Below are positions 28,268-36,944 of a DNA stretch of 64,000 nucleotides, piece after piece; the first letter of the stretch is position 1; each line of letters opens with the position of its first letter. This DNA is from Verrucomicrobiaceae bacterium (GTDB lineage Bacteria > Verrucomicrobiota > Verrucomicrobiia > Verrucomicrobiales > Verrucomicrobiaceae): the NCBI GenBank assembly GCA_016713035.1, contig JADJPW010000003.1, forward strand, positions 186,001-250,000. Direction: 5' to 3'. The position numbers were made by a program, and so were the translations under genes. The notes under the pieces are model-generated. The model saw only the letters and a program-made list of their open reading frames with translations. It had not been told where the DNA came from and ran no database searches.

Positions 28268-29578
28268 TTACTTTTTACCGATTTTATATAGTGCACCTGC
28301 ACTGCGAATGAAGAGAGCACCATCCGCAACCACGGGAGAGGAGGTGATGAGCTCTGGCAGTGTATTGGTACCTGTGAGCTCGAATTTCTCTGGGCTGGCT
28401 TTGACGAAGTAGCACTGGCCGGGATCGTTGCAGATGAGGAGCTTGTCACCGAGAGCGATGGGGCTGGGGAGGAAGCGGCCCTGGAGACGGTCTTCCCACA
28501 GATCTTTGCCAGTCTTGGCATCCATGGCAGAGAGAATGCCTCCGCGTGTGATCTGGTAATATGTGCCACCGAGTAGGACGGGGCAGGCTTCACTGGCGTT
28601 GCGCTTTTCTCGATCAAAGAGCAGATGGCTCTCGGTGATGTCGCCTGTCATTTTAGCGTCGATACGGATGCCGATGGTGTGAGCACGCTCGGCACCCGAA
28701 TTCAGCAAGAGCACGTCGCCGATGCGATAGGGTGGGATGGCGGCATTGAAGCCGGTGTGGCGCACGGTCCAGAGCTCTTTGCCCGTTTTCACATCATAAC
28801 CGAAAGCTGCGCGTGATCCGATGGAGACGAGCACCTCCGTGCCGCCGATGTCAAAGACTGCGGGTGTGTGGTAGGCCTTCCGCATGTCGCCATCGCGGGT
28901 GGGCTTGCCTTCTTTATCGAGATCACCGTAATCCGTGCTGCGTGGCGTTTTCCAGAGGGTGCTACCAGTGGCCTTATCCAGCGCGGTGACGTACTGTGTA
29001 TCAATGCCATCAAAAGTGAGCACGAGCATGCCACCATGGATGATGGGTGATGAGCCAGGGCCGCGAAAGTGGCGGGCATTGATGTCGCGGCGCTGCCAGA
29101 CGGTCTTACCAGTGCTGGGGTCGATCCGTGCAGTGCCGTAGGTGCCGAAGTGCACGTAGAGAGCGTCTGCTTCGAGCACGGGTGATGGGGCCGCGTAGTT
29201 ATTGAGGGGATTCCCTAGCTCCTCAGGCTGGGCATTTTCAAAGAGTAGGATGTGGTGAACGATCTTTCCGTCATGCCGGTCGATGCCATAGACGTACATT
29301 TTCTTTCCGTCCTCGGTGGCAGCGGTGAACCAGATCAAATCCCCACCGATGACTGGTGTGGAGTGCCCCTTCCCCTCCAGCGGCGTGCGCCAGAGGATGT
29401 TTTTCCCGCTACTGCCGTCCCATTCGAGGGGGATTTTCGCCGCATCTGCTGCGGGCACGATGCTGTCGCCAGTAGGGCCAAATTTAGTTGGCCAAAATAG
29501 CGGAGTCGTGACTGCGCCATGTGCGGCGAGGCTGGAGATCGAGAGGAGAGTGAGGAGTGAGGCGATGCGGCGGATCAT
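28268..29578 (-). CDS. Exported PQQ-like beta-propeller protein
   Basis: 436 residues from the ATG at 29578, which gives the signal peptide IRRIASLLTLLSISSLAAHG; 15 extra upstream codons are in frame but dilute it. Repeated propeller blades carry the DxxTGKxxW type motif: IDPSTGKTVW, LDKATGSTLW, YDVKTGKELW and MDAKTGKDLW. No catalytic dehydrogenase residues or haem site are evident, so it is more likely a scaffold or binding protein than a PQQ enzyme. Many such proteins are encoded in Planctomycetes and Verrucomicrobia genomes. It follows the lipoprotein gene on the same strand. Confidence 0.88.
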   Translation of the reverse strand: MIRRIASLLTLLSISSLAAHGAVTTPLFWPTKFGPTGDSIVPAADAAKIPLEWDGSSGKNILWRTPLEGKGHSTPVIGGDLIWFTAATEDGKKMYVYGIDRHDGKIVHHILLFENAQPEELGNPLNNYAAPSPVLEADALYVHFGTYGTARIDPSTGKTVWQRRDINARHFRGPGSSPIIHGGMLVLTFDGIDTQYVTALDKATGSTLWKTPRSTDYGDLDKEGKPTRDGDMRKAYHTPAVFDIGGTEVLVSIGSRAAFGYDVKTGKELWTVRHTGFNAAIPPYRIGDVLLLNSGAERAHTIGIRIDAKMTGDITESHLLFDREKRNASEACPVLLGGTYYQITRGGILSAMDAKTGKDLWEDRLQGRFLPSPIALGDKLLICNDPGQCYFVKASPEKFELTGTNTLPELITSSPVVADGALFIRSAGALYKIGKK

Positions 29579-29646
29579 GCGGGCCAAATGGACGGCTACG
29601 AGCGGTGCAATCTTTCGCCTCATTCTGGATCACCTCGAAGATGAGC

Positions 29647-30066
29647 TCATGGCGAAACGGTGCGCCGCACTGTCGTGGGTCCCCAATACGCACCTGGTGC
29701 ACCGCCGCCGACGTAAATGGGCTGCGGATAGTAGTTATACCCTGGAACGGGCATACCTGGATAGACTGGTGCGCCACCGATGGTCTGATAGGCCTCGATG
29801 GGTCCATTCACACGCACCATGCCACTCTGGCTGCTGCTGCCAAATGGCCCACTCTGGTTCGACTGATACATGAGGCTGCCAGTCTGACCCGTCGCAGCCT
29901 GGCTAGCGGCGAGCTCCTGCGCCTTCCTTTCCTCACGAGCGCGGTGCCGTGCATGGTCTGCGGCTGTGAGCCGGAAACTCGATGCACCACCAGCCGGGCT
30001 CGATGAGGAGCAGGAGGGCAAAAGGGCCGCACATAGGCCGAGGAGCAGAAAAAGGCTCGTTTTCAT
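29647..30066 (-). CDS. Small putative lipoprotein
   Basis: 139 residues from the ATG at 30066. The signal peptide MKTSLFLLLGLCAALLPSC ends in a lipobox-like LLPSC, so Cys19 should be lipidated. The remainder is low in complexity: an Ala/Arg/Glu-rich helix (ADHARHRAREERKAQELAAS), then Gly, Pro and Tyr repeats (GYNYYPQPIYVGGGAPG). I do not recognise a domain. It lies between the RraA-like gene and the propeller gene on the same strand. Confidence 0.7.
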   Translation of the reverse strand: MKTSLFLLLGLCAALLPSCSSSSPAGGASSFRLTAADHARHRAREERKAQELAASQAATGQTGSLMYQSNQSGPFGSSSQSGMVRVNGPIEAYQTIGGAPVYPGMPVPGYNYYPQPIYVGGGAPGAYWGPTTVRRTVSP

Positions 30067-30130
30067 GGGTGCATAGTCACTGGCTGGAGGGTCTTTGTTG
30101 AAAAGTAATGCGGTCAAAAGCATCGCGACA

Positions 30131-30880
30131 TCACCACTCGCCCTCGCGGCGGAATTTCGCTTTCACATTGGCGCTGAACTGGGTGATGGAGGCCTCTAGC
30201 TGCGTGATGATCTGGTCTGTGCTCTGGCCTGTGGCGCTACGAGCTGCGGGGATCACGGTCTCGCATTCGTTGCTATCCATGAAGCGGGCCGCATCGAGCA
30301 GGCGTGGCTGATCCTCCGGCGGGATGACGAGAAAGCCGTGCTTATCGGCATGGATGAGGTCCCCTGGAGAGATTTTGCGCCCAAAGACCTCCACATCGAC
30401 ATTCCAGCGCACCGGATGCACATGGGCATGCCCCACGCAGAGTCGGCGAGCGAGTGCTTTGAAGCCTGCGTTGGTCATTTCATCGACATCGCGGATCGCT
30501 CCGTCGGTGATGGTGCCTACGCAGCCGAGAGAGCGGTGGATGTTGCTATTCACCTCACCCCAAAAGGAGCCGATCACGCCGGGTTTATCGAGATCCTGCA
30601 CAATGACGATTTTAGGACCCGGCACGGAGGCGATGTAGCGGCGGTATTCGTTGCCGGCGTTTGGATTGGCCTCACGATGGGCTTTGTTGGAGGGCTCGAT
30701 GACCACGGTGACGGCGTAGCCGATCATCGGCCCCATCTGCGGCATAAAATCACGCGTTTCCTCAATGTTGAAGGCATCTGCGCCGGAGTCCCTCTTCGTG
30801 ATCTGCTCCCAGCCGTTGTAGATGGTGGGGGTATTCCAGCGTTTGAGCTGGAGGAGATCGGAGTGCTTGAGATGTGGCAT
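30131..30880 (-). CDS. RraA-like family protein
   Basis: 249 residues from the ATG at 30880; a frame extension to 31192 overlaps the divergent coaD gene and is rejected. RraA/HMG-aldolase motifs are visible: DGAIRDVDEM (the metal and oxaloacetate binding RD), WGEVNSNIHRSLGCVG, and KISPGDLIHADKHGFLVIP near residue 175. Members act as metal-dependent 4-hydroxy-4-methyl-2-oxoglutarate aldolases or oxaloacetate decarboxylases, or as RNase E inhibitors in gamma-proteobacteria. An enzymatic role is likelier here. The neighbours give no clear pathway. Confidence 0.82.
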   Translation of the reverse strand: MPHLKHSDLLQLKRWNTPTIYNGWEQITKRDSGADAFNIEETRDFMPQMGPMIGYAVTVVIEPSNKAHREANPNAGNEYRRYIASVPGPKIVIVQDLDKPGVIGSFWGEVNSNIHRSLGCVGTITDGAIRDVDEMTNAGFKALARRLCVGHAHVHPVRWNVDVEVFGRKISPGDLIHADKHGFLVIPPEDQPRLLDAARFMDSNECETVIPAARSATGQSTDQIITQLEASITQFSANVKAKFRREGEW

Positions 30881-31003
30881 GAGGAGTGATGGATTAAACG
30901 TCGCTAGAGAGGCTTTTGCGCAGAGTCGCGGGTTCGATGGCGCTTTTCTAATGTGATACCCGCATTGCATTTCCTGCCGCCGCGCTAAAATCAGGCCCTC
31001 ACC

Positions 31004-31498
31004 ATGAGAATCGCGCTTTATCCCGGCAGCTTTGATCCCATCACCAACGGCCACCTCGACGTTATCCAGCGTGCCGCTGGCCTCTTTGACCGACTGATCG
31101 TCGCGGTGGCTCGTGATAATGCTAAAAACAGCCTCTTTAGCGTGGAGGAGCGTGTGGGGCTGACTCGTGAGGCTACGGCACACATTCCGCATGTCGAGGT
31201 GATGCCCTTTGATGGCTTGCTGGTGAATTTTGCCCGCAAAATGGGTGCCTGCGCTCTGGTGCGTGGTCTGCGTGCCGTTTCGGACTTTGAGTTCGAGTTC
31301 CAGCTCGCACTCATGAACCGGAAGCTGGAGCCGAATCTGGAAACCATGTTCCTCATGCCCCGCGAGGAGTTCACCTACATCAGCAGCCGCCTCGTCAAAG
31401 AAATCGGTCGCCTAGGTGGTGGTATTGAGCCCTTTGCCCCTGCCAATGTCGTCTCTGCGCTGCGCAGCAAGTATAGCGCTGAGTTAACGCCTTCATGA
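31004..31498 (+). CDS. coaD: Phosphopantetheine adenylyltransferase
   Basis: 164 residues, typical CoaD length. MRIALYPGSFDPITNGHLDVI carries the nucleotidyltransferase TxGH motif (here TNGH, residues 14-17). SLFSVEERVGL and the late TYISSRLVKEIGRLGG (ISSxxR-type motif) complete the active site. It transfers AMP from ATP to 4'-phosphopantetheine, the penultimate step of coenzyme A synthesis. Its stop overlaps the lgt start by ATGA, so the two are likely translated together. Confidence 0.95.
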   Translation: MRIALYPGSFDPITNGHLDVIQRAAGLFDRLIVAVARDNAKNSLFSVEERVGLTREATAHIPHVEVMPFDGLLVNFARKMGACALVRGLRAVSDFEFEFQLALMNRKLEPNLETMFLMPREEFTYISSRLVKEIGRLGGGIEPFAPANVVSALRSKYSAELTPS

Positions 31499-32466
31499 TG
31501 GATCTCTTTTTCATGTCTTTCTTCGCCTACTACCTTCACAATCTCCATCCACAGATCATCCGCTTCACGGACACCCTCGGACTGCAATGGTATGGGCTAG
31601 CGTATGTGATGGGCTTTTACCTCACCTACCGCGTGATGGTCTTTCTGGCACGACGTGGCCTCTCAGAGATCCCTGAGAAAGATGTGAGCGACTTCATCAG
31701 CCTGGTGGCCCTATTCGGCGTGATCCTGGGCGGACGACTCGGCTACATGCTGCTGTATAACTTTGACGGCTTCATCCGTGAGCCGTGGACCTTCTTCATG
31801 CTGCAAAATGGTGGCATGGCCAGTCACGGCGGGATCGCTGGAGTGGCGCTTTTTTGCCTCTGGTATGCACGGAAGCACCACATCTCATGGACTGGCATCG
31901 GTGACACTTTGGTGTGTGGGGCTCCGCTGGGTGTGTTCCTCGGCAGGATCGCGAATTTCATCAATGGCGAGCTCTTTGGCCGCGTGACGAATGTGCCGTG
32001 GGCGATGAAATTCCCCACGGAGCTGTTGCATGAGGATTTCGAGCGTCAGGGCGGTGTGCCGGTTTCGCTGCCCCAGGGCTTGCAGCACAGCCCAGACATC
32101 ATCGCGTGGTTCGAGCAAAATGGCGGTGGCCGTGCCGAGTTGGAGGCTATTTTGCACCCTCGGCATCCTTCGCAGCTCTATGAGGCGCTGGGGGAGGGAT
32201 TGCTGCTCTCTGCCGTATTGATCTTCATCCGGGTCAAATGGCCACGGCTGCCACATGGCGTCATCACAGGCCTGTTTTTCCTCCTTTATGCCGCAGCCCG
32301 TATCGCACTGGAAAATGTGCGGCAGCCAGATAGCGGCTCAGAGATGATCATGGGCCTCACGAAGGGCCAATTCTTCTCCACATTCATGATCGGGATCGGC
32401 ATCGTCTTTTTGGTCTATGGCTTCCTTTTTGGCAAAAAGCCCGCCGGAGTGCCTCAGATGCCGTAA
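31495..32466 (+). CDS. lgt: Prolipoprotein diacylglyceryl transferase
   Basis: 323 residues with about seven membrane helices. Lgt hallmarks are ILGGRLGYMLLYN, MASHGGIAGVALF, and GRIANFINGELFGRVTNVPW, the signature around the essential Arg and Asn residues. HPSQLYEALGEG lies in the C-terminal half. The enzyme moves diacylglyceryl from phosphatidylglycerol to the lipobox Cys of exported prolipoproteins such as those at 29647 and 34268. A loop of about 50 residues (HEDFERQGGVPVSLPQG and following) is somewhat longer than in E. coli Lgt. It converges with the serine hydrolase gene by a 13-base overlap. Confidence 0.95.
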   Translation: MMDLFFMSFFAYYLHNLHPQIIRFTDTLGLQWYGLAYVMGFYLTYRVMVFLARRGLSEIPEKDVSDFISLVALFGVILGGRLGYMLLYNFDGFIREPWTFFMLQNGGMASHGGIAGVALFCLWYARKHHISWTGIGDTLVCGAPLGVFLGRIANFINGELFGRVTNVPWAMKFPTELLHEDFERQGGVPVSLPQGLQHSPDIIAWFEQNGGGRAELEAILHPRHPSQLYEALGEGLLLSAVLIFIRVKWPRLPHGVITGLFFLLYAAARIALENVRQPDSGSEMIMGLTKGQFFSTFMIGIGIVFLVYGFLFGKKPAGVPQMP

Positions 32467-33638
32467 AGCGCCCGCACGATGCCCTGCACCTTCTCACCGG
32501 GTAGTGCACTGGTCTCCATCTGATTCATCACATAGGCAAAAGACACGCCGTTTTCAGGATCAGCGAAGGCTAGGCTCCCCCCTGCCCCTGGGTGCCCAAA
32601 GGCACTCTTCGCGGTGCCAAAATGCTGCCGCAGCTTCCGCCCCTGGCCTGGGGACTCAGGATCGAGATCGACCGGGTCATGCATCACTCCAGCGCCAAAA
32701 GATATAGGCGTGAGCAGCACGGCATCCTCCTGCTGACTCAGACTGGACATGAACTGCTGAATGATGCCCTCCGACACGATCTGACGCCCCTCCCAGCGAC
32801 CACCACCTGCCAGCAAGGCATAGAACCGCGCCAGCCCCGCCGCGCTGCCCACTCCACCCATGCTGGCGTAGCCGCGTGCCCACATTTCTGACTGATTGAA
32901 GTCACTCACGGCATTCAGACCGAACGGTGACTGAAAGGTGCGCAGCGTCAGCGAGCCGGGAGTGCCAAAAGCACGCAAAAAAGCCTGATCTGCCGCCGCG
33001 ACGCTGATCTTCCCAGGATAAATCGGCGACACACGCTCCCACTGCTCACGCGGCAGCCCGATCCAGAAATCCAGCCCCAGCGCCTCACCGATCGTGTCGT
33101 GGAAATACTGCCCCAGCGACTCCGCACCCGTCACACGCCGCACGATTTCATCCATCAAAAAGCCGAACGTGCGAGCGTGATAGCCCTGCCGCGTGCCCGG
33201 AGCCCACAGTGGCTGCTGCTGCTCCAGTGCCGCGATGACGGCATCGTAGTCAAAGATCGGCACCCGCTCATCCAGTGCACAAAGGCCCGCCGTATGTGTG
33301 AGCAGGTGACGAAACGTAACCCACTCCTTCCCTCCGCCCACAAACTCGGGCCACACCTCCGCCACCTCACTCTCCAGCGGCAAAGCGGCCTCCGCCAGCG
33401 CCAGCAGACAGCTGAGCGCGGCCGGCCCTTTCGTCGCAGACCAGACTGGCACCAGGGTCTGCGCTGTCCACTCATGCAAACGAGCGCGGTCAGTATGCCC
33501 ACGAGCGAGCGAGAGCACCTCACGCCCCTTTTCCCACACACAGACAGAGGCCCCCAGATCACCACGCGTGCGGAAATTCTCGTCAAACCACGCCGTGGCC
33601 GCCTGGAGCCGCTCAGAGGTCAGCATCGGGGCACTCAT
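32454..33638 (-). CDS. Beta-lactamase-fold serine hydrolase (EstB/class C-like)
   Basis: 394 residues from the ATG at 33638, which overlaps the stop of the TPR gene by ATGA. The class C/EstB active site SATK is present (VWSATKGPAALSCLLA), followed by HTAGLCAL and a Tyr motif in GTRQGYHARTFGFL. The late GHPGAGGSLAFADP corresponds to the HxG/KTG-like strand. There is no signal peptide, so it is probably a cytoplasmic esterase or transpeptidase-fold hydrolase rather than a resistance enzyme. Its upstream partner is a TPR protein. Confidence 0.85.
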   Translation of the reverse strand: MSAPMLTSERLQAATAWFDENFRTRGDLGASVCVWEKGREVLSLARGHTDRARLHEWTAQTLVPVWSATKGPAALSCLLALAEAALPLESEVAEVWPEFVGGGKEWVTFRHLLTHTAGLCALDERVPIFDYDAVIAALEQQQPLWAPGTRQGYHARTFGFLMDEIVRRVTGAESLGQYFHDTIGEALGLDFWIGLPREQWERVSPIYPGKISVAAADQAFLRAFGTPGSLTLRTFQSPFGLNAVSDFNQSEMWARGYASMGGVGSAAGLARFYALLAGGGRWEGRQIVSEGIIQQFMSSLSQQEDAVLLTPISFGAGVMHDPVDLDPESPGQGRKLRQHFGTAKSAFGHPGAGGSLAFADPENGVSFAYVMNQMETSALPGEKVQGIVRALYGI

Positions 33639-34138
33639 GCAGTTTGCGGTTTTACCACTGCACCTGCGTGGAGCCACTCACGCAATCCGGCGAGATCAGG
33701 ATCACGCCGAGCGTGCTTCCGCAGGCTCGCATCCATCTCAAACGACAGGCGTAGATAATGCAGCGCCTGCTCCGTGTGCCCCAGCTTCGCGTGGTAGCAG
33801 CCCATGTTGTAATAATAGACAGGCTTCTTGCGCAGCTCTGCCGGACCACGAGAAAGAAAATCCAGCGCCTCCATGGTACGATCCATCTCATGCAGGCAAA
33901 ACGCCGCGTGGATAAAGCCCCCCGGCTCCGAGGGCTCGATCTCACACAGCCGTGCCGCCAGAGCAAAGGCCTCCTCCCAGCGCCGCTCCCCCATCAGGCA
34001 TAGCAGGGTGATCTCGATCACATCCACACGCCCATGGGCCGCTATGGGCAGTGATACCAGCACCTCCCGTGCCTCCTCGTGGAGTCCCAGTTCGACATAG
34101 CCCTGTGCGGCTGCGATACGGCGATTCAGATCATTCAT
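33635..34138 (-). CDS. Tetratricopeptide-repeat protein
   Basis: 167 residues. Repeats show the TPR pattern: AAQGYVELGLHEEAREVL, then a segment around RRWEEAFALAARLCEIEP, then VYYYNMGCYHAKLGHTEQAL. It has no signal peptide. TPR proteins mediate protein contacts. It is coupled by ATGA to the serine hydrolase gene and may act with it. Confidence 0.82.
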   Translation of the reverse strand: MNDLNRRIAAAQGYVELGLHEEAREVLVSLPIAAHGRVDVIEITLLCLMGERRWEEAFALAARLCEIEPSEPGGFIHAAFCLHEMDRTMEALDFLSRGPAELRKKPVYYYNMGCYHAKLGHTEQALHYLRLSFEMDASLRKHARRDPDLAGLREWLHAGAVVKPQTA

Positions 34139-34267
34139 AAAAGGTAGGAGCGTGGAAACTCCCAGAGTACCCGCTCAAGTGCTGATAGAAACAAATCTCC
34201 CTCTAGCAAACAAGAGATTTCAGAAGTCTGTCTTCTGCGTCTGCCCTCAGACTGAATGATCAGGCCT

Positions 34268-35023
34268 TTATCGTGCTCGGTGGAGCGGCCTATCCTCCAT
34301 TCCCACATACCGCAAAGGCACAAAACCCTGCGCCAAAAGCGGTGCTAGCCCCATCACCTGCCGCACCACACGCCAGTGTGGTGGACTACCGGTATGATAA
34401 GCATAAAAACTGGTCTGTGAGGCATCCACCCAGCCGCCAAAGAGGATGCAGTGTGCATTCACTGTATTGAGCACATCACCAGGGCGTAGCTGCTGCGCTG
34501 GGATGACACGGCAGATACCTGGCAGCTCCCGCGTGGAGTAGGAGCGCGGGAGCTGCCAACAGCGGGAGATAAAGCCCGAGCAGTCGATCCCGCAGGCATG
34601 GCGACTCACGGCGGCATCGAGCAGACGCCTTTTCTCCGCCGTATAGACATCCCCCGCGGCCAAACCAGCACGCACTCCGGTATCGAACTCCGCTGGGGTG
34701 CAGAAGCCACCCCATTGATACGGGATGCCCAGCGCCGCGTGCCCCGGCGTCCAGTAGCCCGGACAAAAGCTGCCCGGACGATAGCCCGTGTCCGGCGTAT
34801 CCACAGAGATGCCGTCTGCATCACGGGTATGTCTTACATTCGCAGTGGTGGGCATCCACACATGCGTGCGATAGGCCTCTGCCACGGCCATGCAGCTCTG
34901 TGGTGTCAGGCCTTGATTCGCCAGTGGTGGCCGCGTGCCACATGCAGTGAGAAATGCCCCCAGCAGGCACGAGGAGCTGAATAGACCTAGTTTGCGGAGC
35001 ACTTGCGGGATGGAAGACGGCAT
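34268..35023 (-). CDS. NlpC/P60-like cell-wall hydrolase, lipoprotein
   Basis: 251 residues from the ATG at 35023. The N-terminus LGLFSSSCLLGAFLTACG has a lipobox (LTAC). The catalytic domain is visible as HACGIDCSGFISRCWQLP, with DCSGF the nucleophile block of NlpC/P60 Cys peptidases, then LRPGDVLNTVNAHCILF, which supplies the His. Such enzymes cut peptidoglycan stem peptides in the periplasm. The 34139-34267 spacer holds nothing I recognise. Confidence 0.83.
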   Translation of the reverse strand: MPSSIPQVLRKLGLFSSSCLLGAFLTACGTRPPLANQGLTPQSCMAVAEAYRTHVWMPTTANVRHTRDADGISVDTPDTGYRPGSFCPGYWTPGHAALGIPYQWGGFCTPAEFDTGVRAGLAAGDVYTAEKRRLLDAAVSRHACGIDCSGFISRCWQLPRSYSTRELPGICRVIPAQQLRPGDVLNTVNAHCILFGGWVDASQTSFYAYHTGSPPHWRVVRQVMGLAPLLAQGFVPLRYVGMEDRPLHRAR

Positions 35024-35067
35024 ACAAAGCCCTTTACGAGCAGATACTCCGCCACATAGCAATAGAC

Positions 35068-35976
35068 ATGCGTATCGGCATCACCGGAGCCACGGGCTTC
35101 CTCGCACGACATTTGCTCCTACACGCTCACCAGCATGAGCGTGTGGCCTACAGCCGCTCCGCGCAGCCATGGCCAGTACTTTTGGCAGATGAGATCCTGC
35201 GCGTGCCTGCGGATGCGCCGCATGCAGTGCCAGAGACACGGCTGGATGCGCTCGTGCATCTAGCAGGCGAGTCCCTGATGGGTTTTTGGACGCAGTCGAA
35301 AAAACAGCGCATCTGGAAAAGCCGTGTCGATCTCACCGCCTCGCTCATCGCGCAGCTCCGCAGCTGGAGAGCAGAAAATCGCCCCCGCGTGCTCATTTGC
35401 GCCTCTGGAGCCGGTTTTTACGGGAATCGCGGAGAAGAGAGCCTCGATGAATACGCAGCGGCGGGAGAGGGCTTTTTGGCCAAACTCTGCGTGGCGTGGG
35501 AAAATGCCGCCCAGGAGGCCGCTGCACTCGGAATCCGTGTCATCACACTGCGCACCGGCATGGTGCTAGGTGAGGATGGCGGGGCATTTCCGCTGCTGAG
35601 GCGTGTATTTCGCCTCGGGCTCGGAGGACGACTAGGCAGCGGGCAGCAGTGGATGCCGTGGATTCATGTCGAAGATGCTGCGAGGCTCATTTTGCATGCC
35701 CTGGACACGCAGAGCATGCATGGCCCGCTGAATCTAGTCGCCCCGCAGGCGGTGACGAATGCCGTTTTCACTCAAACGCTCGCTACCGTGCTGCACCGGC
35801 CCGCCTTCTGCCATGTGCCCGCAGCCGTGCTACGGGGGGCACTACCCGGTATGGCGGAAGAAATGCTACTGCCGAGCACGCGAGTCCTTCCTCGCATCGC
35901 GACGGAATCCGGCTACACTTTCGCTCATCCGCAGCTCCAGGGTGCTCTGACATCCCTGTGGCAATCAGGAACCTAA
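35068..35976 (+). CDS. TIGR01777-type NAD(P)-dependent epimerase
   Basis: 302 residues, a typical SDR length for YfcH/TIGR01777. The Rossmann start is MRIGITGATGFLARHLL, followed by VHLAGESLMGFWTQSKKQRI, ICASGAGFYGNRGEES, with the active-site region, and LRTGMVLGEDGGAFP. The MPWIHVEDAARLI motif is typical of the family. The physiological substrate is unknown. It is 19 bases before the HAD phosphatase gene on the same strand. Confidence 0.88.
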   Translation: MRIGITGATGFLARHLLLHAHQHERVAYSRSAQPWPVLLADEILRVPADAPHAVPETRLDALVHLAGESLMGFWTQSKKQRIWKSRVDLTASLIAQLRSWRAENRPRVLICASGAGFYGNRGEESLDEYAAAGEGFLAKLCVAWENAAQEAAALGIRVITLRTGMVLGEDGGAFPLLRRVFRLGLGGRLGSGQQWMPWIHVEDAARLILHALDTQSMHGPLNLVAPQAVTNAVFTQTLATVLHRPAFCHVPAAVLRGALPGMAEEMLLPSTRVLPRIATESGYTFAHPQLQGALTSLWQSGT

Positions 35977-35995
35977 ATAACAGGCATTATCCATC

Positions 35996-36874
35996 ATGGC
36001 CTCCCAACAGACCACCATCGGCATCATTTACGACTATGATCAGACATTGAGCCCGACGTACATGCAGGACGAGACACTCTTCCCGCACTTCGGCATCAAT
36101 CCCGCGCAGTTCTGGAAGCGCAGTCGCGAACTCGTCGATCAAGAAGGCTACGACGGCGAGCTCGCCTACCTCAAGTGCATGCTCGACTACCTCGACATGG
36201 ACCGCCCCACCAATGAAGACCTGCGCCAGCTCGGTGCCAAGCTGCGCTTCTACAAAGGCGTGCCGGAAATCTTTTCGGAGATCAACAACATCCTCAATGA
36301 CCAACACCGTCTCCTCGGCGTGAAGATCGAGCATTACATCGTCTCCAGCGGACTGAAGGCCCTCCTCGATGGCTCCGCCCTCGCTCCGCATATCAAGCGC
36401 ATCTTTGGCTGCGAATTCGGAGAGGATAAAAATGGCCGCATCACATTCCCCAAGCGGGTCATCAGCCACACCACCAAGACGCAATACATCTTCCGCATCA
36501 ATAAAGGCATGCTCGAGCCGCATGAAGACGTGAACGACCACATGGCCCCTGAGCTGCGGCCCATTCCCTTTCAGCACATGATCTACGTCGGTGACGGCCC
36601 CACGGACGTGCCGTGCTTTACATTGATGAAGCGCTACGGCGGCCACGCCATCGCCGTGTACAATCCCGATGAGTCCTCCCGCGCCAGTTTCCGCAAATGC
36701 TTCCAGCTCACCGGCTTAGCTGACCGCGTGAAGCACATCGCTCCGGCGGACTACCGCCCCGGCAGCCACCTGCGCCTCCTGCTAGAGGAAATGGTCCGCG
36801 AAATCGCCGACACCATCCTCCGCAAAAAGAAGCAAGAAATCGAAGACGGCACCATCGCAGCACCGCACTTCTAA
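35996..36874 (+). CDS. HAD-superfamily phosphatase
   Basis: 292 residues. Motif I is IIYDYDQTLSP (DxDxT near residue 13). VSSGLKALLDG supplies the Ser of motif II, a basic segment follows, and MIYVGDGPTDVPCF supplies motif IV (GDGxxD). It resembles phosphoserine-phosphatase-like HAD proteins but carries a long C-terminal basic helix (ILRKKKQEIEDG). Substrate unknown. No terminator was recognised before asnB, which converges. Confidence 0.85.
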   Translation: MASQQTTIGIIYDYDQTLSPTYMQDETLFPHFGINPAQFWKRSRELVDQEGYDGELAYLKCMLDYLDMDRPTNEDLRQLGAKLRFYKGVPEIFSEINNILNDQHRLLGVKIEHYIVSSGLKALLDGSALAPHIKRIFGCEFGEDKNGRITFPKRVISHTTKTQYIFRINKGMLEPHEDVNDHMAPELRPIPFQHMIYVGDGPTDVPCFTLMKRYGGHAIAVYNPDESSRASFRKCFQLTGLADRVKHIAPADYRPGSHLRLLLEEMVREIADTILRKKKQEIEDGTIAAPHF

Positions 36875-36944
36875 GAGTCGAACATGCCTCTGCATCGACG
36901 CGAAAAGGCTCTTTTAGGCGCATTGCCCCCCCCTATTGGCCTCA

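Noticed and set aside
30881..31192. Upstream extension of the RraA-like frame
   Set aside because: It overlaps the divergent coaD gene and shows no homology.
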